Source: Bursaphelenchus xylophilus (Eukaryota > Nematoda > Chromadorea > Rhabditida > Aphelenchoididae). From it: 64,000 nt of DNA. This document shows, in pieces, positions 20,938-33,065 of this stretch (within the stretch, counting starts at the first letter, position 1; each line of letters begins with the position of its first letter). Under the pieces are notes generated by a model, which was given only the letters and a program-made list of their open reading frames with translations, was not told the DNA's origin and ran no database searches. The translations under genes and the position numbers were made by a program. The DNA is taken from assembly GCA_904066235.2 (NCBI GenBank), contig CAJFCV020000003.1, positions 62,001-126,000 on the forward strand, in the 5' to 3' direction.

Positions 20938-21554
20938 CTAAATATACATTTCAGACATTTGCTAGTTTTATATGTTGAATATAGTGGGATAGTTAACGGT
21001 AATGGGACCTAGTAATGGCTCATTTACACTGTTAGGAAGTCTGGGTTTTATTCGCTGAACTTTTAGCCTTTTTAGGTGCTACCGGTTGGGACTATAAAGG
21101 GTTTTTATACGCTGGTTTAAAAGACGATTTCTGAGTCAGCGCATCAGCCGTCCGTTAGGCGTGGACATAGGAAAAAATCGAATTTGAGTTTTTTGCATCA
21201 AAATGACTGTTGGTAGGTGCTAAACAAAAGCGAACAATATTTTTTCCTAAAACTTTCAACAAGGTACCATTTTTTACTATTTACTGTTTTTGAAGTGATT
21301 GGCTACAACTGTCGTATCTTGCCTTGAAATGCAATAATTTTGCGGCCTACAACGTTTTCGACCCTTGCGAAGACGCTGGAAGAATTATTTTTGATCTCTT
21401 CCTACTGTAACATACCGTAATACCGTATCGGCCGCTAAAAAACGGCCGTAAAATCTTTGTTTCTGAAAACCCACAGCTGATTTTTTGATATGTTAATCAG
21501 CGTAAAATTCTGCTCTAGACGCAATCAAAAAAAGTTCAAAAAAGTGAATGACAA

Positions 21555-21628
21555 ATTTCGTGGTATAGTGGTTAGTGGTCGGGACTACCAATCCAGCCTC
21601 CCAGGTTCGATTCCGGGTGGGTTCAAAT
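21555..21628 (+). tRNA. tRNA-like sequence (probable pseudo-tRNA), left arm
   Basis: Contains an A-box-like TGGTATAGTGGTTAGTGG and an exact B-box GGTTCGATTCC with spacing typical of tRNAs. An anticodon arm CGGGA/CTACCAA/TCCAG can form with one mismatch, with loop CTACCAA giving anticodon ACC (Gly). The T stem CCAGG/CCGGG has one mismatch and the acceptor stem pairs poorly. I read it as a tRNA-derived sequence, or a working internal promoter, rather than a functional tRNA. Confidence 0.45.
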
Positions 21629-22451
21629 CTCGAAAAAATACTGGAAATCGACTTTAATGGAACATTCAAAGCTATTTGATTGATACTAAGTGATTTTGGA
21701 CAATAACGGCAGCTGTATGGGAGCCTAAAATGAATTTTTTAAAATTTTTGAGCCTTAATACGTGAAAAATAAAACGGCTTCAAACCGGTTGAAATTGATA
21801 GCACTTACTCTAGGGCTAATTATAAGACACTTTCCCGTTAACTTTTTTTGCTAGATTACTGTATCATGGATTACTGTAACGTGAAACATGATTCCGTTTT
21901 TTGTATACCACATAGCGGAGAGAGCTCGTACCCCCACCATTACGCTCAAAATGATTAAGAAAAGCTAGGCTTGCGTAGAAATACTTTTTATATGGCGGTA
22001 CGACTTGAAACACCCGAGTAATCTCACGCAGTTTCACCAGTTGTTGATAACGTCAAAACACATTGTAGACGGGGGTAAATTTTAATTTGTACATCAAGAG
22101 CGGATCTTTGTTTTCTTACTAAAATATCTGACTAAAAAAATAAAAAAATTTGTGCGAGAATTCTGAAGTAAACCGTGGTTTAGGAGAGTAAGTTTTATGT
22201 TACAGTAATCCACCATACAGTAAGATCCGAAAAAAAGTTAACGGGAAAGTGTCTTCTAATTAACCCTAGAGTAAGTGCTATTAATTTCAACCGGTTTGAA
22301 GCCGTTTTATTTTTCACGTATTAAGCCTAAAAAATTTTAAAAAATCCGTTTTAGGCTCCCATACAGGTGCCGTTATTGTCCAAAATCACTTAGTATCAAG
22401 CAAATAGCTTTGAATGTTCCATTAAAGTCGATTTCCAGTATTTTTTCGAGA

Positions 22452-22525
22452 TTTGCACCCACCCGGAATCGAACCTGGGAGGCTGGATTGGTAGTCCCGA
22501 CCACTAACCACTATACCACGAAATT
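22452..22525 (-). tRNA. tRNA-like sequence (probable pseudo-tRNA), right arm
   Basis: Inverse copy of the left-arm sequence, differing at one base after the T stem (GTGGGTG instead of GTGGGTT). It has the same A box, B box and anticodon loop CTACCAA. Near-identity to the left copy, despite more differences elsewhere in the arms, suggests recent arm homogenisation or constraint. Confidence 0.45.
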
Positions 22526-22989
22526 TGTCATTCACTTTTTTGAACTTTTTTTGATTGCGTCTAGAGCAGAATTTTACGCTGATTAACATATCAAAAAATC
22601 AGCTGTGGGTTTTCAGAAACAAAGATTTTACGGCCGTTTTTTAGCGGCCGATACGGTATTACGGTACGTTACAGTAGGAAAATCGGAAAAAATAATGATT
22701 CCATCGTCTTCGCAAGGGTAAAAAACTTGAGTAACCATCAAATTATCGCACAGTAAGGTAAGATACGACAGCTGGAGGCGATTACTTCTAAAGCAGTAAA
22801 TTGTAAAAAAATATACCTTGATGAAGGTTTTGGGAAAAAATATTGTTCGCTTTTGCTTAACACCTTCTAACTGTCATTTTAATGCAAAAAAACTCAAAAT
22901 CGATTTTTTCCTATGTCCACGGCTGACGCACTGACTCAGAAATCGTCTTTTAAAAAAGAGTAGTAAAATCGGATTACACAGATGCTCTC

Positions 22990-23045
22990 AATCTGTCGGA
23001 AAAATAATGAGCACAACGTTGCTGCACCGATCCAGTCGCTGAAGT
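22990..23045. repeat. Family B, single arm (copy 3)
   Basis: TCTGTCGGAAAAATAATGAG is followed by CACAACGTTGCTGC, as in the family B left arm. The mirror arm is absent. It abuts the outer end of the large inverted repeat. Confidence 0.55.
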
Positions 23046-23372
23046 AAAGCAGAGTAACCAGATCCACAATGGTAATTGCGCTTAAGAGCACTCCAAAAAC
23101 GGCAAACCAAAACGCGGAAATTAGAAAATTAGCGTGCATACCTAAGACCACACAATAGGACGGTGCTTTTTAAGAATTTTAATTTTAAAAATTAAAATTT
23201 TTTAAAAATACCTAGAGTGCTGCAAGCACATCACTTATTGTCGCGTTTCTTTATATTCAACACAAAAAATGGTTTATAAATTAAAATAAGGCAAAAATTA
23301 ATTCCAATTTGATATGATAAACACAATGGCAGGATTCTTAAATCTTTTGGTTATGATATCATTCAGTTGCCA

Positions 23373-26300
23373 TTAGCATTGTAGATCGTTGACGTTATCC
23401 GGGCAAGCGCACGCGGCACCGCGTTGAGTTGGCAGACAGATGTGACAATTCTCTTTATTCTGCTGGTTCGTACATTCGTTGGCTTCTGAAATATCACGTA
23501 ATTCAAGGAACACAATGTTTTATGACATTTAAGAGGATACATTATCAGTCTGTCGGGAAAATAACGGCGGATCGTCGCAGCAAAATGTCTCGCCTCGCCG
23601 CTATCGCGCACCAAATCCCAAGTCGCTGCTTGCAGTCGCAAAGCGATAATGGGCGATTCCGAGGCGCGACGATCCGCCGTTATTTTCCCGACAGACTGAT
23701 ATAAAAATGTCACTTACTGCCTTGGCAATGCTGATCCAAGCTATGAATGCCATACAGTTTCCCTTTTCCTGCTGCACTTGGGACAAAGCTCTTGTGGTTT
23801 GTTCCATAGACACTTACAGAGTGGATTTGATGACTAAAATTTTAGCGAATTTTAAATTGTTAAGAAGTCTAAATAAAAGTTTGTGGAAATAAAATTGAGA
23901 AAAAGTCTCAGCAGTTCTCCGAAATGGCCTAACTCACTCTTTCCAATCCGTCCAATAGAAAGTCTCTTCGTTATCATGAGTCAGGCCGAACGGATATTCC
24001 AACGGCGCGAATACAACTCTTCTTTGCTGGCCCTCAAGGTTTGTGCAGGCCAAGACTTGTTTCCCAGCATCAACCCAACACAGCTCCCGTCTTCTCTGCA
24101 AGACAACCAATCCGTTGGGGAGTCCGATGTCGTCGCGGATGAAGTCCGCTTTATGCCCAGTTCCATCCAAATTTAGACGTCCGATGTGAGGTCGCTGACG
24201 ATACCAATCGGAATAAAACAGATGCCGCCTTTCCAGGTCGATGGCTAAGGCTCTGGGATTGACTAGACCCTCCGTTAACAAGGTCTTTCGATATTTCCCA
24301 TCGATTGTAATCACTCCAATCTCATCCTTCATCGAGTCAGCGTAATAAATATTGCGAGCCGTCCAATCAATGGCAATGCCCTCGGGGGATTTTAGATCTG
24401 ACTGAAACAGAATTGATGTCAATTCGTGTCAAGGAACAAAAATCAATTAAAAATTTTGACATTTTGCTCCTTCTAAAACTTCACGTTTGACTATATCTCA
24501 CCTTAAACACAGTCTGAATATCCGTTCCATTGACCCACGCCGACTTGATGGTCGCTCCGCCAATGTCGGACCAATAAATTCGTTGGGAAACACAGTCATA
24601 TCCGATATCAACAACAACTTGATGCGGTACCACAACCAGTTGTCGGCCCACAACATCCTCCCTCGTCGGCCGCTGAATAATCGACATGCCTCGGGCAATG
24701 AGGAGAGAGCCTGGTTGGTCCTCGGGAGTGGCTAAAAGTAAGTATATCTTATATTTTTATCTGTTTGAGAAGAGAAGATTGATCAAGTAGCAATAAGAAA
24801 TTTGTTTAAAATGGCGCTATTAGATACGAAAATTTTCCACAACAAGCGCATTGAAAATCCGTTGAATTTAAATTTATTGGCGAGCCATTATAAAGAAAGT
24901 TCAAAGGTCCACTTACGATTGCAAACATATCCATTGCCATGGAACCCGTAGTTGCAACTGCAAACGTACTGATTCCTTGAATCCGGGAGGCATTGTGCAT
25001 TCGCATTACAAAGTCCTCTGTCTTCAACACAAGATCTCGCCTTGCTACAGCGTTTCCCATCACCAACATAGCCGGCGTGACATACACAGTTGTAATTGAC
25101 GCCGTCTGGATGTCTGTGACAGTACGCTTGCGGACTGCAAGCCTCGCATTGTCCAGGCGATGGGGCAGCTGGAACCGGCTCCACATCCACTGGAGTGTCG
25201 ATGATTGGTGTGTGTTCCGGCACACAATGTTCACCATGCTTTACATAGCCTGAAAATCAAAACAAAAACATCTTGTGCTGGATGTAAGAGTCAATTTTTA
25301 GAATTTATGTAGATTTCCCATACCCGCTGCACTTCATAAAAACCAATTTCAGTTCCCAAATTCCATACCTTTATTACATTCGCATAAATAAGCATGCGCT
25401 TCATTGTTATGGACCAATCTGCACTGAGCATTGCTATTACAGGCGAATGCATTCGTCGGATCACATTCGTTGTCCACCTGAACACACGACTGAAAGCCGT
25501 CTCCTCTGTAACCATCAGCGCAAGCGCAATAGAATATGGGGTCGTCGTCACTGGTCAGCATACATCGGCCAAAACGATGACACTCAGACTGGTCTTTGCA
25601 TGCGTGTTTCGGGACCACCTGTGGCTCGTGAGGCTGCTGAGGGCCGCCATAATGAACCGCTTCTCCTGAAATTGAATTTTCAGCCATTTCAGATTGTACG
25701 CTGCTTATCAAAATTTGGCCATACAGGCACGTTTTTTAGGCTGATTACATAGAAGAACTGCTACCTTCGCCATGAAGCCTTTTGTATTCCTTTTCCTCTA
25801 CGCAATCAAACCCATTCCCCTCGTATCCCTGAAGACATTGACATCTAGCCGCTGGCTCTCTTTGCCCGGTAGCCACGCACAGTGCATGTCGATGACAGCC
25901 CAGTCGTGTCTCACAAGTCTCTGGAGCTGGCCGGCTTTCGTCCAAGATACAATCAGTGCCATCGCCGTAATACGGAGGTTTGCATTCGCACCGATAGTAC
26001 CCGAGATGAGCGCTGTACGCGCATTGGGCGTTCTCGGAGCATTCCTGATCGGTTCGACATACCGTACCCGCGGTGGCAGAGCCTCGGGGATCCGGAACTC
26101 TGACCGGTTGATGCGGAAGGGGAACGCAGCTGACCCCGTTGCCGTGATATCCCGATTTGCAGACACAAAGATCCTGAAATTTGACAGTAAAATATATGCA
26201 GATATTATAATAGTTATGTACTATTTTACAGTAGTTAAAACCCTCACCTGTCCACCTTCATTCTGGCGGCATTCCGCGTGCTCATGACAAACATGTACGC

Positions 26301-29300
26301 CGCAACGCCCTTCTTGATGTGCATTCGGGTCGGGAGGGCCGCAATGACTGACTCCGTCGCCAACATACCATCCCCGACATTTGCAGTAACCCGGCTCGCC
26401 ACTTTGCGAGAACACACATTCGCCCCATTGATGGCATTGCTTATGATCCGTACAGGCGGTGCTGCCCGCTGGAGCTGCTGGTCCGGGATCCCCTTCAGCT
26501 AAGACGGCGTTAAATATAATGAAAAGTGAGTCGCTTACGTCGGCAAGAACGGCCATCTCCAACGAATCCCTCTCGGCAAGTGCAAGTGTAGGATCCAACC
26601 GAGTTCTCGCAGACGGCATTTCGATCACAGATCCCTGGCTGCGCACATTCATTGCGATCAATGCATCGGAACTGGGCTTGCACTGTGCTGTCTCGTTCGA
26701 TTTGATAGCCATCTTCACAAACACAACGGTAGGTGGATTCTTCTGGAACGCATTTCATATTCTGCTCCGTACAGACGTGAGTTCCAGAGCAGGGATTCTA
26801 CAAAAGTGAGTGAAGGTCAAAGCTAATCAAATCATAGTACAAGTGCAGGTCATTACACCCATATATGTCTCAAAAACATTTAGGAAGATCCATGTTCATT
26901 TTGGTTAATGCATAAGTACCATGCTCCACAGTAAAATAAATTTTTACTCACCCTTCTTCGACTATTCGCATTTGCCGAGTCTTCCTCATTATACACCACA
27001 CTTTGTGACCCAAATCTCAACGTCTCGTCCTTCGGCTCATAAACTCCACTAATCCGATCCGTATGCACCATGTAGACAGCCTCTCCACTTTGTGCATACG
27101 GGCAATCATCGTACCGGATTTGCTGGTCAACAGTAATCCTGTATTGACTTTCCACTCCGTCCGAGGTGACGGCAACATGTCTGTCGGCGTACGATCGCAG
27201 TCGGCCCGGCTCGGACTTGGTGAATTTGGCGTCAAACTCGCTGAACTCGATGGTGGAGCCATATGGAAGGTCGGGGATTGTGCCACTGATCGAGACCTCC
27301 ACTTCAAGGTCATCGCTGTTGGGTTTTGGGCGGAATTGTTGGCGGATCACCAAATGGCTCTTGTCGCCAATTGAAATTGTGCTGCTTTGATTGAAGCGAC
27401 CTCCTAAAAGTTGAAGATGAAAAGGCAGTATGAGTTGAAGATGAAAGGCCGATCTTTTGTCCGGCTTTTGTACATACAACCCATTTCCAGTTAGCTATTA
27501 AAAACGGCTAAAACTTGCCAGTTAGTTGAATCCCATTTTTGGCGTTATGGCTTTCGACCTTGGCGAACAGCCAATCGTTCACATTAGCGATTTCATCCAA
27601 AAATTGCAGACTGACACCAACAGTCGACGAAATCTTTGGAATAGTGGTATGTTGTTGACCGGCTTCTGGCGTAATATACACATAGAATTCAGTGCGTTCA
27701 ACGGGAATCCCATTGACAGCGCCTTCCAAGAAACCGTTCACTCGGACCGCGGTTGCTGCAAAAATTTATTCAATCGTTTGACCATTGACATATTTGTGTG
27801 AGATAAATACTTTAGCTTAGTAATCTTACATTTTGCGTAGCACTTCTTTCCATTGCCCAGATATCCATCAGCACATTGGCAACAAAATCCAGGACCATTT
27901 GCTTCGCATCGAGCGCTGGGATGGCATTTTTCGTCCTCGGATGATGGCGTCTGAGAGCAGGTAAGACCGGCCGATCCCCCAACATTTGCTGGGGCTGGAT
28001 TCGGATTTCCTGGCTGATATCCTGCAAAATATTGCGCATAACGCCGAATTTTGCTGATATTTTCACAATGTGAAAGATCATGGGAGATACGGAACACAAA
28101 ATTTACCATTTGGAGAATAACGAGGACCGGATGGATCAGCACAAACACACAAACGACAGCCACGACTATCAACGGGACGCGAACAATGGTCGGGACAATT
28201 TTCTCCATACGGATCGGGAGGACAGTCTAAAATACGGTCAAAAATGGGCAAAGGCAGTGAAAGAAAATATTATACATTTAGAAATTCTTTATGGGTGTAA
28301 GGAGCCCGCAAAAGCTGCAGGCGCTTTCCGCTTTCAGCGTATGCAATACAAAACGCTACCTTTTGGCTGTTCAACCTCCTCGTCCTCATCGCTCAGCTCG
28401 TCGTACTCTTTCTCCATCTCTTTGTAATCGTATTCGTCTTCCATTGGCTTTTGCCCCAATTCTGGCCTTCCCACGGTGTAGTAGACATACAGTCCTTTCT
28501 CTCCCGCATAAGCCATCCTAAATCATGCCAAAGAGTAAAGTCAAAAAACATGATGACTTTAAACATGAAGAATTTTGGTAATACGCGTTAATAACTCACT
28601 TATCCAAGTCTCGAGCGGACTCACTTCCCGAGTTGAATCCAAATACCGGGTCCTCTCCACGACCCCAGAACCCAATCTGGACGAATTTGGTTCCGGAAAA
28701 GGCGTAGTCCAACTTTGAATAAGTGAAAATGGCATAAGATGTAACTCCATCGGTCGCTAAGCCAAGCTGAAAAAAAATTCAAAATAAGATTTTTTTTTGT
28801 TTTTTTAACAAATACAGAAATATCATAGACAGTAAACAAACCTGGAAAGTGTTCATCCCTTTGACTCCGACTCCTTCCACGTCCTCCCACGTAACAAGAA
28901 CAAGTTCCGTGGCGTGAAAATCTTTGATGTCAAAGGCCATCTTCAATTTTCGGGTTATATTCCGATCCAATGCCGAGTTTGCGTAGTCAATTCGGAAGTA
29001 TATGTGGCCTGACTTGGCTTCCGCGTAGAACGGAGCAATCACATTTTTATTGTCGAGTTCCTCCAAGCCTGAAATTGAGAATTACTTTACAATCCGAGTC
29101 GGTTCCTATTCCCATCAAAACTCTAATATTACTGTACCGGGAATCTTCACAAATATCCAAACCTAAGCCTAAACAACAGGACTTACCGCTCAACGGTGTT
29201 TCAAAGCTGACCGCGCCATGCGGAGAAATGTAGAATTCTTGGTATCGCTCGCGAAACAAAACAAATGGATATCTGAGGACGGTGGCAACGGGTTCGTCCG

Positions 29301-29403
29301 AAAACGGGATAAATTGATCCCCATAGCCCTCGCCGTACGGGATGAGATCAGCATTTACGGCGATCAGCGCTGTTAGGAAGATCCATATAATTTTTGTTAC
29401 CAT
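23373..29403 (-). CDS. nid-1: Nidogen (basement membrane glycoprotein)
   Basis: Seventeen exons: 29403-29187, 29068-28842, 28766-28600, 28517-28360, 28226-28108, 28021-27830, 27755-27519, 27403-26952, 26797-26539, 26498-26248, 26173-25765, 25675-25369, 25249-24917, 24731-24502, 24401-23938, 23833-23718, 23485-23373 (4251 nt, 1416 residues). Order: signal peptide (MVTKIIWIFLTALIAVNA); NIDO domain (residues ~40-250); acidic linker (YDELSDEDEEVEQ); Cys-rich and EGF modules; G2 beta-barrel (~361-590), the perlecan/collagen IV-binding domain; about ten EGF-like modules; five YWTD repeats (IYWSD, IYYAD, LFYSD, LCWVD, FYWTD) forming the G3 propeller that binds laminin; a C-terminal EGF (CTNQQNKENCHICLPTQRG). 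One EGF contains RGD (GYRGDGFQSC). The intron after 27519 has a GC donor. Nidogen links laminin and collagen IV networks; C. elegans NID-1 guides axons and synapse placement. Confidence 0.95.
23543..23700. repeat. Family B palindrome, copy 4
   Basis: The left arm TATCAGTCTGTCGGGAAAAT and a GGCGGATCGTCG tract are exactly mirrored on the right (CGACGATCCGCC then ATTTTCCCGACAGACTGATA). It fills most of the last intron of nidogen, starting 16 bp after the donor. Confidence 0.85.
27518..27519 (-). other. GC-AG splice donor in nidogen
   Basis: Exon 7 ends ACTG and the intron starts GCAAGT rather than GTAAGT. The acceptor TTTTAG precedes GAGGTCGC, and phase agrees with the G2 domain reading on both sides. 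GCAAGT is the usual form of the minor GC-AG class. Confidence 0.7.
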
Positions 29404-30742
29404 GACGTCATTTGCGGGGGTCGGCTGAAGTTAGCGGATATGTCTAGTAGAGATGATATTAGTCGTCTTTCCTGATCTCGCTATCGGATTCAGAACTCAA
29501 CAGACCCTGAAAATGTCAGGTGTTTCAATTGGAAATTAAAATGAAAATTCCAGAATCCCGGTTTCTTGCCGCCACATCAAAACAAACTTTACAACGGTCA
29601 GATAAGAATAACACCTCTAAAAACCCCTGCTAGCCCAAAAAAGGGTGAATAATACACGGCTAGACTTGATAAAAGATAAAAAAGATACCAACAACGTTGT
29701 GTAATAAAAGGCCAGACTAAAACGATCAAATCTCCGAAAAAATTTAGGAAATGGTTGCCAGATGTTGCGTTACGGAACTCGTTCTCATTCAAAACGCAAA
29801 TTTTCAACGGTGAATTTTTACGGAACTACGACTTTCAACATCTGGCCAAATTTTGGAAGTCCAAGTTTAGGAAATTATAAGATTCAAAAAAATTCTGGAT
29901 CCGTGAAAAGAGGAAGCAGTGGAGTTACCCCGAAATTTCTCAAATCTTGCAGTAGCGGAATTTTCGTAAATATCTAATAAGTAAATTTCAGCTTTTTTGC
30001 AGGGGAGTCTAAATAGATCGAGAGAGTGCGCAAAACGCAGAGATTGTGTAGAGAAAAACAACTCGGCCCAAACTGTACCAATTCCGACCAAATTTAGTAT
30101 GTAATCTACTCACAGGCTAGTAACAAAAAATAACATAGCAGGACATACCCTTGACTAAATTTTGTTTGGTCGTAACAACGTTTTTTTTTAGAAAACGCAA
30201 AAGCTGCGAACAAAATAAAATATAAAAGCTTAGCCAAATTTCGACCAAAACATCTTGGTTTTTTTCTGCAAAGTATAGCAATCTCGGATAAATCTGTAAA
30301 AAAAATCTAAACGTCAAGCTTTATTATGATCTGCGCAAAAAAACTCTTGGCGCTTTTCCTACAATTTAAGCACGCCTATAACGAACATTATCCATTTTCT
30401 AAACGTTTTGCATTAGTCTATACATCCAATTTCTCTAATTATCGTAGCAGCCTCCTGCTCTAATGACCTGACTAATTTATTCCAATTGTTCCCCAAGCTT
30501 TTTTTGTTCAAGTTGTACGAAAAAGGCATCAAAAAAATCCCCCGAAAATGACCGTCTTGAAGAATGCCCCCTTCGAAAGACAATCCGAAGGCGATTTTTC
30601 CCACCTTTCCGAGAAGACATTTACGTGGATCCGGCTTCTAACGGTTTTATGGGGACAAACAAAAAAGCGAAAAGACTTGAGATCCTTGACGCAAAAGGTT
30701 ACCGGAGACGGATCGGAGGTCGAATATTTGAATTTCGAATAC

Positions 30743-30903
30743 TATCAGCATGTCGGAAAAATATCGTGAGCGCTCTGTCGCATCGCAAATCGCAACGTCG
30801 CCGCCAAAATGAATCGTGTTGCAACAAAATCAAATTGCTTTTTCATTCCAGCGACGCGATTCCCGCGGTGACATTGTGTTCATTATTTTCCCGACAGACT
30901 GAT
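30743..30903. repeat. Family B palindrome, copy 5
   Basis: The left end TATCAGCATGTCGGAAAAAT and right end ATTATTTTCCCGACAGACTG are inverse copies with a GCGAC-rich core. Confidence 0.75.
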
Positions 30904-31616
30904 AATTTTCACGGAAAATTTGCTAAAATCCCACACAATTTAAACCAGTAAATTAAACCAAATCTACTCGCTGTTCAAAAGAACTTCCGTGGAATCGGGC
31001 GTCTAGCCCATCTTCTTTCTGATCAGTGGTCACCATCTTACTAAATGCAAGGGTTAATTTGCATACCGCTGAGTCAGCGGACCATGAAGGCCTGGGTTAA
31101 TTGTTTGCTTACAAAAGATTTTTTTGGCATTTTTCAAAACAAATGGAGTTAAAAAAGCAACAAAAAAATAAAAAAGAACAAAATACGCATATAAATATGT
31201 CAGAATATATATAATTTTGCCTTTAAATACTTGGATATATACAGAGTTTTCAGCCTCTTTGTCAACCCCATATCTCGCCCAATAAAGCATGCCGCGGTCG
31301 AATAGGAATGAAACCTGGCTAGCACCTAATTCCCTTTGCCATCCCTCCAAAAACAATGGGATTGTGCGGGCTTTATTGGCGCTATAAATCATTAAGAGTG
31401 GGCGTCGGTTTTTGTGCGGCGCAAAAATATGCTAATTCCATGGAAAACGGCGATCGCATTCGATTTCAAAACACATGGAGAGTTTTAGGGTTGCAGCCCG
31501 ATAAGGAGGGAGGGAAGAAAATGAATCGCGGGTTGAATCTTTTGGCACGGCTTTATGAAGTTGAAAATTGGCATTTGAAACTGTAATTTTAGGGCCATAT
31601 ATATGTGGGCCAACTT

Positions 31617-31975
31617 ACAGGGGAAGTACTCAAAGTGGGACGCTCAAATTTTGATGAAGCTTGGCTCAAATTTAACTTAATTTTTTCTGACGATAAGAAA
31701 TATACAGAAACGATAGTGATTTTTTAATCGAAAGTTGGTAAAAATCTTGACATCTTTTTGCAGATTTTTTGCAATAATAGTTTCATGTCTACTTCTACCG
31801 TAGCGAGTAATCTTCCCACAAAAAAAAACAATTTTTTTTCGTAAATGCCAAAAATATGGCATAAAAGCCGATTTTTCTCTGACTGATCTCTTCGATTCGC
31901 CTGCTCTCTCGGCGGAAAGATCATAGAATATCCCGGCTTCGCCTGCAAAGCGCGGGCTAAAACTTGAAGGAATTA
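31617..31975. repeat. Family C repeat, copy 2 (inverse orientation)
   Basis: Begins GGGGAAGTACTCAAAGTGGG, then continues in the inverse orientation of the family: matches to the complement of the copies at 56393 and 63228 include the CGAAAGTTGG tract, the GTTTCATG/CTACTTCT tract and the GCAAAGCGCGGGCTAAAACT end. Confidence 0.65.
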
Positions 31976-32629
31976 ATATATGGCCTATGCCTGACGTGCG
32001 AAACTTAAATAAAGTTTTAGCACCTCATTGGAAGCCTTTCCTTGTTAATCGAACCACCAAACTTTACTCATCCCGAAAAAGATCTCGGAAATTCCCGATT
32101 CTAACACAATTGCCAGTCTGGGTTTTCGCTTTTCAATCCCGGTCTAATTTCCCTTCCAAAACAGGCGGAAGTATTTGAATATTGTCGCGCGAACCGGCTC
32201 TAATTCGCCGTACAAAAGCGCGCCAATCAAATCGATTTGTCGGGATTAAAACGGAAATCTTTTGCGGGGAAAATTAGCAACTCCAACCGGTGATTCAAAC
32301 ACAGAAATGAAGATGAATCAAGTGGACATACACCAACACAGCAAGACCCCTAAAACATGTTGATAAGACGGGGGTTTGGCAAGCAAAATAAGCCTTGTTC
32401 TGGCGCTTCGTTGACCCTCTGATAAGAGGACTGTTGGACGTTCGCAGAAGAGCGGAGATTGTTTTGGTACGGAGAAGGTAAACAAGGTTGTTTTCAGTTT
32501 TACAAGACAAGAATTTTGGCAACACATTTAAGGGGAAAATCTTGAGATGTGATAAGGAAAACTTGATGCGAATCTAGAGTGCAATTGGTTAAGACATGTG
32601 CGAGATATTCAGCTAGAAATATCTACATA

Positions 32630-32876
32630 CAGTGAGGGACCTGATCCAATGGCAAAAAACGGCTAATTTTGGATCCCGGAAGGGACCAAAATGACTCCAA
32701 ACCCTTCCCTTCTCTAAGCTAAAAAACTCCGCTTTGAAAAGCGCGCCCTTTCCTTCAAGGCGGGCTCTTCAAAGTGGGGTTTTTTAACTTAGAGAAGGGA
32801 AGGGTTTGGAGACATTTTGATCCCTTCCGGGATGCAAAATGAGACGTTTTTTGCCATTGGATCCGGTCCCTCACTG
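32630..32876. repeat. Family A palindromic MITE, copy 5 (best-preserved ends)
   Basis: Starts CAGTGAGGGACCTGATCC and ends with GGTCCCTCACTG, flanked on both sides by TA. The 247 bp element pairs along its length (GGGAAGGGTTTGGAG against CTCCAAACCCTTCCC) with a loop around CCTTTCCTTCAAGG. Confidence 0.85.
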
Positions 32877-32954
32877 TAGAAGCAGTGAGATAGTAACAGG
32901 TGTTCAGCTTAATTTTCTTGGCAGAAGTTTCTTGAACCGAATTTTTCTGATCCT

Positions 32955-33065
32955 TAACGGTAAGGTAGTCCAATTGCGACACTCAGATTCCGATGAAATT
33001 TGGTCTAAATTTAGCAGAATTTTTTCTAAGACATGTGCGAGAATGACCGAGATTTTGATGAAATA
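32955..33065. repeat. Family C fragment, copy 3
   Basis: CCAATTGCGACACTCAGATT followed by CCGATGAAATTTGGTCTAAA resembles the family C end region seen at 63245 and 31630. The rest of the repeat is missing. Confidence 0.5.

Larger units (their letters stand above)
21118..22942. mobile_element. Large inverted repeat (foldback element) with mirrored tRNA-like sequences
   Basis: The left arm (about 21118-21888) and right arm (about 22197-22942) are inverse copies over roughly 750 bp with scattered differences; the spacer is about 310 bp. The outer ends read AAAAGACGATTTCTGAGTCA and its complement. Inner arm sequence includes CACTTTCCCGTTAACTTTTT and ATTACTGTAACRTRAAAC. The left arm has a 9 bp insertion relative to the right (near 21150). 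No open frame for a transposase was seen in either strand. The element ends close to the truncated 5' end of chemoreceptor 6. No target duplication was identified with confidence. Confidence 0.8.
20938..23372. other. Region between chemoreceptor 6 and nidogen
   Basis: Mostly occupied by the large inverted repeat (21118-22942). Outside it are 180 bp upstream of chemoreceptor 6 and about 430 bp downstream of nidogen. The latter contains a single family B arm and a short hydrophobic frame at 23040-23141 (minus) that I cannot assign. Confidence 0.6.

Noticed and set aside
21555..22525. Two functional tRNA-Gly(ACC) genes
   Set aside because: The acceptor stem pairs poorly and the T and anticodon stems each have a mismatch, so they are listed only as tRNA-like.
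22936..23151. Hydrophobic minus-strand frame after an acceptor-like GGTCTTAG
   Set aside because: Half of it reads through a family B arm and the end of the large inverted repeat. It matches neither chemoreceptor 6 nor nidogen exons.
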